64,000 bases of DNA from Deinococcus sedimenti (GTDB taxonomy: Bacteria > Deinococcota > Deinococci > Deinococcales > Deinococcaceae): NCBI RefSeq assembly GCF_014648135.1, contig NZ_BMQN01000011.1, positions 1 through 64,000 of the forward strand. Direction: 5' to 3'. A model generated the notes under the pieces. That model saw nothing but the letters and a program-made list of their open reading frames with translations, did not search any database and was not told where the DNA came from. Shown in pieces: positions 16,148 through 24,006 of the stretch (the first letter of the stretch is position 1; the number at the start of each line of letters is the position of its first letter). The position numbers and the translations under genes were made by a program.

Positions 16148-17266
16148 ATGAAGAAGTTCCTCACCGTTGTCCTGACCGCCGTCCTCAGCACCTCCAGCCT
16201 CAGCGCCGCGCAGACCCTCACGAATGCCGTGGTCACAGCGCCCGGCGCGCAGCCCATGGTGATGCCCCTCAATGTGCAGCTCCTGCCGTACGGCACCGTC
16301 ACCATCGCGAACGGCACGTACTTCATCCCGAATTACGAGGGAACCGGCGTGAGCATCTACATCCAGAGCCCGCAACCCATCCGCGTGGCCACGCTGGAGG
16401 AGACCGTGCGGTACCAGGCGGAATGGATGCGGATCACGCAGGCGATTTCGTCCGGGCGATCCACCACGCCCGCTCCAGCGCCCCTGGCCGCCACGCTCCC
16501 GGTCATGCCGCAGGCCACCGCGCTAGGCCAGGCCTTCCCGACCAATCCGGCAGCTGCCATCAGCGTCCCCAGCGCTGCCCTTCCTCCCATGGCCGCAGCT
16601 GCCCTCCCTGCCACGGCGGCGCCTGTAGTGAACTGGACGGCACCGAGCACAGCAGCGGTGAATACTCCCGCGCCAACGCTGGCGAACTTCCCCACTGCGG
16701 CAGCCCCCCTCCAGCAACCCGCCGCACCAGCACCAGCAGCCTTCCCTTCGGCGAACAACCTGTTCCAGCAGGCCGCGTTCCCGAGCGCTCCCAGTGCGTT
16801 CCCGGCCAATACCAATGCCTTCCCGGCGGCCGCCACCGCCTTCACGCCAACTGCGACGGCTCCGCAAGTGGCCCCTGCAGCTGCCACGCCAGTCCCCAGC
16901 ATGGCACCGCAGGTACAGCAGGCTCAGTACACCCCCACCACGACGCTCGTCCCCGAGTACCTGCGCGTGAACTTCCGCGGGCGCGGCACCAACGTCACCT
17001 ACTCACTCAGCAACACCAGCAGCAGCCAGGCCATGCAGATCGACCCCGCCTCCCTGCGCGCCTACCAGAACGGCCAGCCCGTCGAAGCGCAGCTCGCGCA
17101 GCGGGACAGCAGCGGCGGCACGAACGGCGTCCTCATGCCCCGCGCGATGCTCGTCGGCACGATCTCCGTCCTGACGCGGTCCGCCGCGCCCATCACGATC
17201 ACCTGGCAGGCAAAGGACACGCAGGGCCGCGTCTACCCCATCGCCTACGCGTGGATGCCCGAATGA
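16148..17266 (+). CDS. Exported Ala/Pro-rich protein of the pilus operon
   Basis: 372 residues. Signal peptide (MKKFLTVVLTAVLSTSSLSAA), a small N-terminal domain to about residue 100, about 160 residues of Ala/Pro/Thr-rich low complexity, then a beta-rich C-terminal domain (LRVNFRGRGTNVTYSLSN... MLVGTISVLTRSAAPITITW). That end resembles in pattern the C-terminal domain of the VirB9-like protein at 51257 (VEFRALTNG...VYYRITNSG...INAQW). It probably lies in the periplasm or at the outer membrane with the secretin. I do not recognise a named family. Confidence 0.7.
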   Translation: MKKFLTVVLTAVLSTSSLSAAQTLTNAVVTAPGAQPMVMPLNVQLLPYGTVTIANGTYFIPNYEGTGVSIYIQSPQPIRVATLEETVRYQAEWMRITQAISSGRSTTPAPAPLAATLPVMPQATALGQAFPTNPAAAISVPSAALPPMAAAALPATAAPVVNWTAPSTAAVNTPAPTLANFPTAAAPLQQPAAPAPAAFPSANNLFQQAAFPSAPSAFPANTNAFPAAATAFTPTATAPQVAPAAATPVPSMAPQVQQAQYTPTTTLVPEYLRVNFRGRGTNVTYSLSNTSSSQAMQIDPASLRAYQNGQPVEAQLAQRDSSGGTNGVLMPRAMLVGTISVLTRSAAPITITWQAKDTQGRVYPIAYAWMPE

Positions 17267-17385
17267 GACGCCCCGTGACTGCGCTGGCCACGGTTGCCCG
17301 CCCCGCGTGCGTGGATTGGCTGCTCGGCGCCGCCCTGATCGGGGCGGCCTGGGTCCTCCCAGCCGTGAGCCCACTGACCGCATGA
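17263..17385 (+). CDS. 40-residue single-span membrane protein in the pilus operon
   Basis: ATG 17263 overlaps the stop of the preceding gene (ATGA), and its TGA overlaps the pilC ATG at 17382 in the same way, so it sits exactly between two coupled genes. The product has a basic start (MRRPVTALATVARPA) and one hydrophobic helix (WLLGAALIGAAWVLPAV). A small platform subunit or a translational connector are both possible. Confidence 0.6.
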   Translation: MRRPVTALATVARPACVDWLLGAALIGAAWVLPAVSPLTA

Positions 17386-18605
17386 AGTCCTGGAACTACA
17401 AGGGCTTCGATGCCCGAGGCACCGAACGCAAGGGGAAGATCGTTGCCGCGACAGAGGAAGAGGCCCAGAAGCTGGTGACCGGGATGGGCATTCAGGTCAC
17501 CAGCATCACCCGGAACCAGGACCTCACCATGCCGTGGGAGAACCGGCCCCCCAGCCTGAAGGATCGGGCCATGTTCACGCAGCAGTTCGCGCAGCTCCTC
17601 GGATCGGGGAGTGTCGCGCAGAGCGAGGCGTTGGGCGTCGCAGCCCGGACCACCACCAATCGTCAACTTCGCGCGGCCATCGAGAGTGTTCGCAAGGAAG
17701 TCGACGAAGGACACCCCCTGGACGAAGTGGTGGCCCGCAAGCAGTACGCCCACGCGTTCGACCCGGTGTTCGTCGCGTTCATCCGCATGGGTGCTGAGGG
17801 TGGCAGCATCGCTCCGAGCCTGAAGGAACTCAGCGAGATGTACAAGTGGCAGCTGCGGATCGCGGGCATGGTCAAGAAGGGCCTGACCCTCCCCGCCATC
17901 ATCATGGCCGCGTGTTTCATCGTGACGTACTTCATCATGGCGAAGGTCGTCCCCACCTTTATGGGCATTCTGGACGGTCTGAAAGCGGAATTGCCGCCAC
18001 TGACGAAAGCCGTGAAAGCGATCAGTGAACTCGCCTCCAACCCCATGGTCACGTTGGGGATCGTCGGGGTGATCGTGGCGATCGTGTTCCTCTTCCGGTG
18101 GTACCGCAAGACGCCGGACGGGCACTACCGCGTCGACGAGTGGATTCTTCGGTTGCCCCTGGTCGGCCCGATGACCAGGACGTTCATTCTCGCCCGCGTC
18201 AGCAGGGGCCTGTCCGTGATGCTGAAGAACAGTATTCCGCTGGATGACGCGCTCTCCATCACCGCGCAGCTCGCCGCGAACGACGTGTTCCAGAAATACT
18301 TCCGGGAAATGCGCGCCCGGGCCATTGATGGGCTGCCGATGTTCCCCGTCATGGCCGCAAACCCGAAGGAGTTTCCGGAACAGTTCTGGCTTCAATTCCG
18401 CGCGGCCGAGGAGAAGAGCAAACTCAAGGAGACGCTGAACTACCTCGGGGAGATGTACAACGACGAGGTCACCACGCAGGTCGAAGGCCTGACGACCGCC
18501 ATCGAGCCGATCCTGATCGTCTTCCTGGGCGGTGTCGTGGGGGTCATCGTTGTGTCCGTTTTTCTGCCCATGACGACCATGATGAACAGCCTCGGCGGTT
18601 CCTGA
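17382..18605 (+). CDS. pilC: Type IV pilus inner-membrane core protein PilC (GspF family)
   Basis: 407 residues from ATG 17382; a 25-codon extension upstream belongs to another frame's gene and is rejected. The first GspF domain (MFTQQFAQLLGSGSVAQSEA...FVAFIRMGAEGGSIAPSLKEL) is followed by membrane helices at about 168-190 and 222-240. The second GspF domain (RTFILARVSRGLSVMLKNSIPLDDAL) and a terminal helix at 377-397 follow. The usual PilC length is about 400. It anchors the PilB and PilT motors to the platform. It is last in the operon and is followed by a strong terminator. Confidence 0.92.
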   Translation: MKSWNYKGFDARGTERKGKIVAATEEEAQKLVTGMGIQVTSITRNQDLTMPWENRPPSLKDRAMFTQQFAQLLGSGSVAQSEALGVAARTTTNRQLRAAIESVRKEVDEGHPLDEVVARKQYAHAFDPVFVAFIRMGAEGGSIAPSLKELSEMYKWQLRIAGMVKKGLTLPAIIMAACFIVTYFIMAKVVPTFMGILDGLKAELPPLTKAVKAISELASNPMVTLGIVGVIVAIVFLFRWYRKTPDGHYRVDEWILRLPLVGPMTRTFILARVSRGLSVMLKNSIPLDDALSITAQLAANDVFQKYFREMRARAIDGLPMFPVMAANPKEFPEQFWLQFRAAEEKSKLKETLNYLGEMYNDEVTTQVEGLTTAIEPILIVFLGGVVGVIVVSVFLPMTTMMNSLGGS

Positions 18606-18630
18606 CCGACCGAACAGCGCAATGCATCAG

Positions 18631-18662
18631 GCGCAGCGCCCTCTTCAACGGGGGCGCTGCGC
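18631..18662 (+). terminator. Terminator of the pilus operon
   Basis: Stem GCGCAGCGCCC (18631-18641) with GGGCGCTGCGC (18652-18662), 10-nt loop, followed by TGTTT, 26 bp after the pilC stop. Confidence 0.75.
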
Positions 18663-18682
18663 TGTTTCACCGTCCCCCGCTG

Positions 18683-18705
18683 GTCACCCCTACGCGTGGG
18701 ACGGT
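18683..18705 (+). promoter_or_regulatory. GTCACCCC-class leaderless promoter for rep
   Basis: GTCACCCC (18683-18690), 9 nt, GACGGT (18700-18705), 6 nt, ATG 18712 of the rep leader ORF. Confidence 0.7.
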
Positions 18706-18711
18706 GCTGAC

Positions 18712-18777
18712 ATGACGCCCCAGAGTGAACCACTCCAAAACCGTATGATTGTCCTATGGTCACAGGGCTGCCCATGA
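18712..18777 (+). CDS. 21-codon leader ORF coupled to rep
   Basis: ATG 18712 lies at the predicted +1 of the promoter. The frame (begins MTPQSEPLQN, ends WSQGCP) stops at TGA 18775-18777, overlapping ATG 18774 of rep as ATGA. It may set rep translation and hence copy number; this is inference. Confidence 0.5.
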   Translation: MTPQSEPLQNRMIVLWSQGCP

Positions 18778-20123
18778 AGCCGATTCGTGAAACGCAGTAT
18801 CACGATGAGCTGAACCTGGCTCGGCTGAACGTCATCCTGGCGACAAACCGGACCAAGCTGCAGCACTGGCAGAAGAGGCTCCAGTTGGACGCATTTGGGG
18901 AAATTGCCGTCGAGTGCACCGCGGCCAAGGGCCACGTGGTCCCACACGGTCTCGACAATGACGTCCTGATGGGGCTCATCACGGGAGCCGTACTGCAGAA
19001 TGTTGAGCCTGGAGGCGAGATCCGGCTGACCGCGACCGAACTCATTCGGCTGAGCGGTCTCCCTGACTGTGAGCGAGTCTTCCAGCGCCTTGAGGAATCC
19101 CTTGAACGGCTCCAGTGGACTGCCCTGAAGATCAGCGAGGCCTGGCTGGACGAAGGCAAACAGCACGCGCGCAGTATCAAACTGTCCATCGTCAGCAAAC
19201 ACTGGGTTGAGAACGTTGTAGATGCCACGGTCAAGAATCCGGGTCAATGGCAAAGCACGACGAAGCTGGTTATCCGGCTGGACCCGGAGCTGACGAGAAG
19301 TATTCGCATCGGGTACATCAGGCCGCTCAACAGCGCCATTCTCGGTCAGATCAAGCAGCCGATGGGGCGGAGTGTCTACCGCGCACTGTCGCTCCTGCGC
19401 ACCACCTCAACGACCAGTGGAGCGCCGCTGTATATGGAACTCCCGCTCGTCGCCTGGGCCGATCACCTTGGGTTGACGCATCACCTCCCAGAGCTCAACT
19501 TCGTTCAAAAGATTCAGCGGGCGCTGGAACCTGCACATGCCGCTTTGCAGAGCGCAGGCTACCTGAAAGAGGTCAAATATAGTGGCCGAGGGGACGCCAA
19601 AACCGTGTCATACACGTTCGCTGCGGAAGAAATGCAGCCAGCCAATCCAGAGGTTGCACAATTGCTCAGGCCACACCTCGGAGAACAGCGCGCCATTCAA
19701 TTGTCCACTGAACTGACGCCAGAGCATGTCCGGACGGTCCTGGGGCAATTCGAGAGGCTGCTACAAACTGACTACAGCCGGAAAGTTCGTAGCCGACCAG
19801 GTCTGCTCCACGACATGTTGATCAACCCAGGTAAATACAACAGCGTCACCGGCCTGCCGGAAAAGCCCGCAGCCAGACAGCCGATCCGGCAGCTCTTGCC
19901 CATCGACGACGTCATGCCGACACCCAACCAGGCTGCCTTCGAGATGACCTTCAAAGTCGTGTCCAGAACTTGGCAGGAAGCCACCATCCGGCAGTACAAG
20001 CCAAGGCTATGGGAACTCTACAAGAATGGTCGTATCACGACATTCGACCTGTCACAGCAGCTATCCAACCTGGACCCATCGTTAGTGGACGCACAACTTG
20101 ACCGTTGGGAACAGGCCATCTGA
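18774..20123 (+). CDS. repA: Plasmid replication initiator protein (RepA-type)
   Basis: 449 residues. An upstream in-frame ATG (18756) exists, but the ATGA overlap with the leader ORF favours MKPIRETQYHDELN at 18774. The N-terminal two-thirds (TELIRLSGLPDCERVFQRLEESLERLQWTA... YIRPLNSAILGQIKQPMGRSVYRALSLL) resemble the winged-helix domains of RepA-type initiators on Deinococcus and other plasmids. The C-terminus contains helix-rich EMTFKVVSRTWQEATIRQY and DAQLDRWEQAI. Ten iterons and an AT-rich stretch follow directly, which is what such an initiator binds and melts. The exact Rep family cannot be named without a search. Confidence 0.82.
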   Translation: MKPIRETQYHDELNLARLNVILATNRTKLQHWQKRLQLDAFGEIAVECTAAKGHVVPHGLDNDVLMGLITGAVLQNVEPGGEIRLTATELIRLSGLPDCERVFQRLEESLERLQWTALKISEAWLDEGKQHARSIKLSIVSKHWVENVVDATVKNPGQWQSTTKLVIRLDPELTRSIRIGYIRPLNSAILGQIKQPMGRSVYRALSLLRTTSTTSGAPLYMELPLVAWADHLGLTHHLPELNFVQKIQRALEPAHAALQSAGYLKEVKYSGRGDAKTVSYTFAAEEMQPANPEVAQLLRPHLGEQRAIQLSTELTPEHVRTVLGQFERLLQTDYSRKVRSRPGLLHDMLINPGKYNSVTGLPEKPAARQPIRQLLPIDDVMPTPNQAAFEMTFKVVSRTWQEATIRQYKPRLWELYKNGRITTFDLSQQLSNLDPSLVDAQLDRWEQAI

Positions 20124-20191
20124 CCCGTTCGCCCAACTGATAGAGCACCGGTAGCGGAGGGAAATCCCTCCGCTACTTTGTTGAATTGCCG

Positions 20192-20477
20192 CCGACTTTT
20201 TGGGTGAGTTCTGGAGTGACTGCCACCGACTCTTTGAGTGAATTGCCGGAACGCACCTCCGACTCTTTGGGTGAATTGCCTCCGACTTTTTGGGTGAGTT
20301 CTGGAGTGACTGCCACCGACTCTTTGAGTGAATTGCCGGAACGCACCTCCGACTCTTTGGGTGAATTGCCTCCGACCCTTTGGGTGAGTTCTGGAGTGAC
20401 TGCCACCGACTCTTTGAGTGAATTGCCGGAACGCACCTCCGACTCTTTGGGTGAATTGCCTCCGACCCTTTGGGTGA
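20192..20477 (+). repeat. Ten iterons in a 90-bp higher-order array (probable oriV)
   Basis: A 16-bp unit, consensus CCGACTCTTTGGGTGA, starts at 20192, 20226, 20259, 20282, 20316, 20349, 20372, 20406, 20439 and 20462. Spacings repeat as 34, 33, 23, so every fourth unit falls 90 bp later. Positions 7-8 and 12 vary. The array is just behind rep, as in iteron plasmids. Open frames across it on both strands are repeat artefacts. Confidence 0.88.
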
Positions 20478-20590
20478 AAAAATCATTTTTTGACGTCTGA
20501 GAAGGGATTTTCATCGGACCCCAGAAGAAGATCTTCTTATTTTTTTACATGCTTTTAAACATAAGAAAAACTTCATCCATAAAGGGTCAG
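20478..20590. other. AT-rich tract beside the iterons (likely unwinding element)
   Basis: After the last iteron the sequence turns AT-rich (AAAAAATCATTTTTTGACG, then CTTATTTTTTTACATGC), very unlike the surroundings. In iteron origins this is where the duplex opens. No DnaA box was identified with confidence. Confidence 0.65.
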
Positions 20591-20793
20591 AGCGTTGTCG
20601 AGTTGGTCACCCTCCGCTTCAGAGCACAGTCCCATTGCGTCACGGCACCCATGCGGGACCGCTTGTGTCCCAGTGCCCCTGCCTAGAACCGCTGACCACA
20701 CGCTCGACCGAGCAAAAAGCCCATGTCGGCGAGGAGGTCGACGCGCGATCCCTCCCCTCATCCCCCCTCCCCCCCTCTGGGGGTAACGGGGCG
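20591..20793. other. Non-coding spacer between origin and pilin cluster
   Basis: About 200 bases with no supported gene. A C-rich run (20761-20776) precedes the pilin promoter. No hairpin or repeat of note. Confidence 0.4.
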
Positions 20794-20816
20794 GTCACCC
20801 CTACGCATCCCACCCT
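20794..20816 (+). promoter_or_regulatory. GTCACCCC-class leaderless promoter for the pilin cluster
   Basis: GTCACCCC (20794-20801), 9 nt, CACCCT (20811-20816), 6 nt, ATG 20823. Confidence 0.7.
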
Positions 20817-20822
20817 GCAAGC

Positions 20823-21200
20823 ATGCGCCAAGGATTCACGCTCATCGAACTGCTGGTGGTGATCGCCATCATCATGGTCCTCGCCGTCCTCCTCCTCCCC
20901 AGTTACGCCGGCGCGATCAACGACATCGACCGGAAAGCCGCCACCCTTCACGCCCAGGCCGTCCGACTCGCCCTGAACACCGCCCTGGCAGGCAATCCCA
21001 GCGTCACCACGGCCGCCTGGGGGAACGTCGCCTGCACAGCCGCTCAGGACGTCACGTCAAGCGGCGTCACGGCGCCCAACGGCGGCAACGGCTGGTCTGC
21101 CGCTCCCCGCGGCGCACCGTGCGTCGCCACCGCAGAAACGCAGCGCACCTACCGGGTCACCGTCACGCTCGCCGACGGAACCACTGCGAGCGCGCCGTGA
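20823..21200 (+). CDS. Type IV prepilin, probable major pilin
   Basis: 125 residues with a short leader MRQG, prepilin peptidase site G/F, and a classic N-terminal helix (FTLIELLVVIAIIMVLAVLL) with Glu5. A small globular head follows with a cysteine pair (NVACTAAQ and GAPCVATA) that could form the pilin D-loop disulfide. It is first in a run of four prepilin genes, has the simplest head and has its own promoter, which makes it the best candidate for the shaft pilin. No prepilin peptidase gene is in the window, so a chromosomal enzyme would have to process it. The stop overlaps the next GTG. Confidence 0.88.
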   Translation: MRQGFTLIELLVVIAIIMVLAVLLLPSYAGAINDIDRKAATLHAQAVRLALNTALAGNPSVTTAAWGNVACTAAQDVTSSGVTAPNGGNGWSAAPRGAPCVATAETQRTYRVTVTLADGTTASAP

Positions 21201-21592
21201 ACCACGCAGGATTCAGCCTGGCGGAAGTCCTGGTCGTCATCGCCATCACGGCCCTCCTCACTGCGATCGGCGTCACCGCACTGCCCAAACAGAACAATGA
21301 CGTCACCCTGGACGGCCTGCCCGCCCGGTTCGCGAGCGCCCTGGAAAGCGCACACAGCCAGGCACTCGCTGAACGCGCCGCAGTCACCCTCACCGGCACG
21401 GCCCGGGAGCTCAGCGTGACCTCCCTCGATGGCACGGAGCGCGTCTCGTTCTCACCTGCGCAGGTCGCTGGCACGATCACCATCCAGCCGGGCGGAACCA
21501 CGACGGGCACGGTCACCCTCACCATGCCCAACGGCACGTGCAGTCTCTACAGCCTGACCCTGTACGGCACCAGTGCAGCCGGGACCTGCTGA
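21197..21592 (+). CDS. Minor prepilin, GspH/FimT-like
   Basis: 131 residues from GTG 21197, overlapping the previous stop (GTGA). Leader MNHAG, cleavage before F, helix FSLAEVLVVIAITALLTAIG with Glu5. The head is rich in short beta strands (AVTLTGTARELSVTSLDG, TVTLTMPNGTCSLYSLTLYG) with two cysteines near the end, like GspH/FimT/FimU minor pilins that form part of the initiation tip. The longer upstream frame is a shadow of the preceding gene. Confidence 0.82.
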   Translation: MNHAGFSLAEVLVVIAITALLTAIGVTALPKQNNDVTLDGLPARFASALESAHSQALAERAAVTLTGTARELSVTSLDGTERVSFSPAQVAGTITIQPGGTTTGTVTLTMPNGTCSLYSLTLYGTSAAGTC

Positions 21593-21990
21593 TGAGGACC
21601 TCCATGAACAGAACATCCGGACTCACCCTCGTTGAAGCCCTGGTCGGGACCACCCTCCTCCTCCTGGCCCTGACCGCGTTCGCGGCGATGGCCGCGCAGT
21701 CCGCTCGTGTCGTCTCCACCGGGCAGCTCACGTCATTCGCCGCCGACGCCCTCAACGCAGCCGCTCAGGCTGCCCAGCGCGGCAACACTCAGTACACCCA
21801 GGCCCACACCTTCACCTCGAACGAACTCCGCCTGCTCGCTCAGAGCACGGGCCGACGACATGACCTCTCCGCAGCCCTGACGGGTGACGTCGTTCCGCAA
21901 GCAGGCAACCCACCCCGGGTGCGCATTTCCATTCGTGGGCCCGGAATCAACGTCAGCCAGGTCGTCACCGTCCCCGGTGGCTCGCCGTGA
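21592..21990 (+). CDS. Minor prepilin, PilV/GspI-like
   Basis: 132 residues from ATG 21592 (overlapping the previous stop as TGATG) or 128 from ATG 21604; both give the same mature protein. Prepilin motif SG/LTLVEALVGTTLLLLALTAF with Glu5. The short head has no cysteines. Size and position between a GspH-like and a large prepilin fit the PilV/GspI role in the minor-pilin complex. Confidence 0.78.
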   Translation: MRTSMNRTSGLTLVEALVGTTLLLLALTAFAAMAAQSARVVSTGQLTSFAADALNAAAQAAQRGNTQYTQAHTFTSNELRLLAQSTGRRHDLSAALTGDVVPQAGNPPRVRISIRGPGINVSQVVTVPGGSP

Positions 21991-22088
21991 ATCACCTGCA
22001 CGCCCGGCGTTGCCGGGTGCCGCCATTCACCACTGGTCCCCCCACCCATCTGCCGGCCCCCACACCATCCCGTAAGGAGTCACCATGA
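21987..22088 (+). CDS. 33-codon linker ORF between two prepilin genes
   Basis: GTG 21987 overlaps the preceding stop (GTGA), and TGA 22086-22088 overlaps the next ATG 22085 (ATGA). The product is basic and Pro-rich (VNHLHARRCRVPPF...) without a fold I can suggest. A translational bridge is more likely than a working protein. Confidence 0.4.
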   Translation: MNHLHARRCRVPPFTTGPPTHLPAPTPSRKESP

Positions 22089-23839
22089 TCAAACCCACAC
22101 CCCCACCCACAAGCGGATTCACCCTCATCGAAGTCCTGGTTGCCATCACGATCGCTGTTCTGGTCGTGGGCTTCGTCGTGGCCATCATCCCTCGCGCGAC
22201 CAGCGCGTCCGCCGAACAGGCCCAGACCGTTCAAGCGACTGCACGGGTGAATGCTGTCACCCAGGTCCTCGCTGAGCAGTTCAACGACGACACCTTTCAA
22301 GGCTTCACTGCGGGATCCAGTTCCACTCTCACCGCGGTGTTCGCGACAGGCGCCCCAGTCACGGTTCCCCTCCAGCGCGACTTCGCCACCCTCTCCACCA
22401 TCAGCGTACCTGGCCTGAGTGCGCCGGTGGGCAGTCAGGTGCTGCTTGTCACCTCATCCGGCATCAGTAAAGTCGCGTCCGTGACAGCCGTGCCGGGCAC
22501 GGGGCTGATCACACTCGACTGTCAGCCCGGTCTGCCCACCACCGGAGCGATTCTGGCGTACCCCGCTCGCACGCTCACGCTGGCGCTTCATGGTGGCACC
22601 ATCACTCGCACGAGTCACGGCGTGACGAGCACGCTGGGCAGCAGTGACGGCGTCGCGTTCTCCTACCTCTACGAGACCCCATCCGGCAGTCTCGTACGTG
22701 ACCCGGCAGGTGCCCCCGCGAACCGCGTGAGCGCCGGGACGCTCGTCGGACTCGTGCCCGTCAGTACCACGGCCCGAGCCGACCGCGCCACATCCGTGCC
22801 GCTCCAGGTGAATACCATTCGCCGTCTGCTCGGCTGTACCGAATCGGCCGCCGTCACCCCGAACGAGGCGCGCCTGAACGTGACCATCACCGGCCTGCCC
22901 ACTGGCGTCACCCCGGACGTCAACCTGAGTGGCCCGGACGCTTCCGTGAACGGTCAGAAACCCACGTCCAGCCGCAGCTACCAGAACGTCCAGCGCGGCA
23001 CCTACGCCATGACCGCCCAGCAGGTCAGCGCGGGCGGCCGTACGTACGTCCCGCAAGTTCGCGGCTCACCCGCCACGCTCCACAACACGTGGGGGCAGAT
23101 CTTCATGGTGGCCAGCTACCGCGAAGCCCGGGGAATCATCACCTTCAACGTGACAGGACTCCCGAACGGCGGTCAGGGCACGGTGACCCTGACCGGACCA
23201 GACCCACAGACCGTCAACGTGTCCAACGGGAGCACGGCCGTCGACGTCGCTGCTGGCTCGTACATTGTGTCCGCACCGGCAGTGACTCGGGGTGGCGTGA
23301 CATACACGCCGACGTTCCCTGCCACCACCACCGTCACCTCAGGTGGAAACGTCAGCCTGACGATCAATTACACCGCACCCACGGTCTCCACACTGAATGT
23401 GACGGTCGCCGGCCTGCCCGCCGGTGTATCGGCATACATCTCCGCGATTCACTCTTCGACGAGTTTCAATAGCACGCGACTGCTCAGTAACGGCACATCG
23501 AGCTTCGTGTCGATTCCGCCGGGCACGTACATCGTGAGTGGTACGCCGTGGGGTTCATACGAAACGGGGGCTTCTTCCGTGAACGTCCCGGCAGGGGGCA
23601 CAGGTAACGTCACCGTCACCTACGCCATTGCCAGTGTACCACCAGACCCCCCGATTCCCCCTGTCTCGCCAAGGATCGACCCACCACCTCCGAGTAGTCC
23701 GACACCAACTCCATTACCACCGAGTGATCCGACGCCAACCCCGCCGCCACCAAGCGAGCCCCCTCCAAGCGGTGGAGGTGGGGGTGGCCCCCCACAGTGT
23801 TTCTATGACGGCCACGGCGATGGATCGTGCGGTTTTTAG
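22085..23839 (+). CDS. Large adhesin-like prepilin with repeated beta domains
   Basis: 584 residues. Prepilin start SG/FTLIEVLVAITIAVLVVGFV with Glu5 and PilW/GspJ-like spacing, so it is probably carried at the pilus tip. A head of about 230 residues leads into three related beta domains that open LNVTITGLPTGV (about 260), ITFNVTGLPNGG (about 350) and LNVTVAGLPAGV (about 435); each has GTY-type turns and resembles PEGA or carbohydrate-binding-like repeats. A Pro-rich stalk (PPPPSSPTPTPLPPSD) and a Gly-rich tail with two cysteines end the protein. Surface attachment is the likely role. Confidence 0.8.
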   Translation: MIKPTPPPTSGFTLIEVLVAITIAVLVVGFVVAIIPRATSASAEQAQTVQATARVNAVTQVLAEQFNDDTFQGFTAGSSSTLTAVFATGAPVTVPLQRDFATLSTISVPGLSAPVGSQVLLVTSSGISKVASVTAVPGTGLITLDCQPGLPTTGAILAYPARTLTLALHGGTITRTSHGVTSTLGSSDGVAFSYLYETPSGSLVRDPAGAPANRVSAGTLVGLVPVSTTARADRATSVPLQVNTIRRLLGCTESAAVTPNEARLNVTITGLPTGVTPDVNLSGPDASVNGQKPTSSRSYQNVQRGTYAMTAQQVSAGGRTYVPQVRGSPATLHNTWGQIFMVASYREARGIITFNVTGLPNGGQGTVTLTGPDPQTVNVSNGSTAVDVAAGSYIVSAPAVTRGGVTYTPTFPATTTVTSGGNVSLTINYTAPTVSTLNVTVAGLPAGVSAYISAIHSSTSFNSTRLLSNGTSSFVSIPPGTYIVSGTPWGSYETGASSVNVPAGGTGNVTVTYAIASVPPDPPIPPVSPRIDPPPPSSPTPTPLPPSDPTPTPPPPSEPPPSGGGGGGPPQCFYDGHGDGSCGF

Positions 23840-24006
23840 CACCCGACTTCATTTCCGCTTGACAAGGCGTCTCGGTATTGCTCTTTAAGAGGAGAGGACT
23901 TGGTTGGCACTCCAGTGGCCCACGACGCCCAAACGTGAGTACCGCCAAGTCCTCCCCATCCTTTCTCTAACGCTCAGGCGCCACGTCCGCCACTAGGAGC
24001 TACACC
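23840..24006. other. Intergenic region
   Basis: 167 bases after the adhesin-like pilin gene; contains AAGAGGAGAGGAC (about 23886) but no gene follows it directly. The next gene has GGAGCTACACC before its ATG. Confidence 0.35.

Noticed and set aside
20192..20477. Possible CRISPR array
   Set aside because: Intervals between the short repeats are themselves identical every 90 bp, so there are no unique spacers, and no cas genes are present.
20082..20514. Open reading frames of 104-134 codons across the iteron array on both strands
   Set aside because: They exist because the 90-bp repeat is a multiple of three without stops. The products are simple repeats, and the DNA is better explained as an origin.
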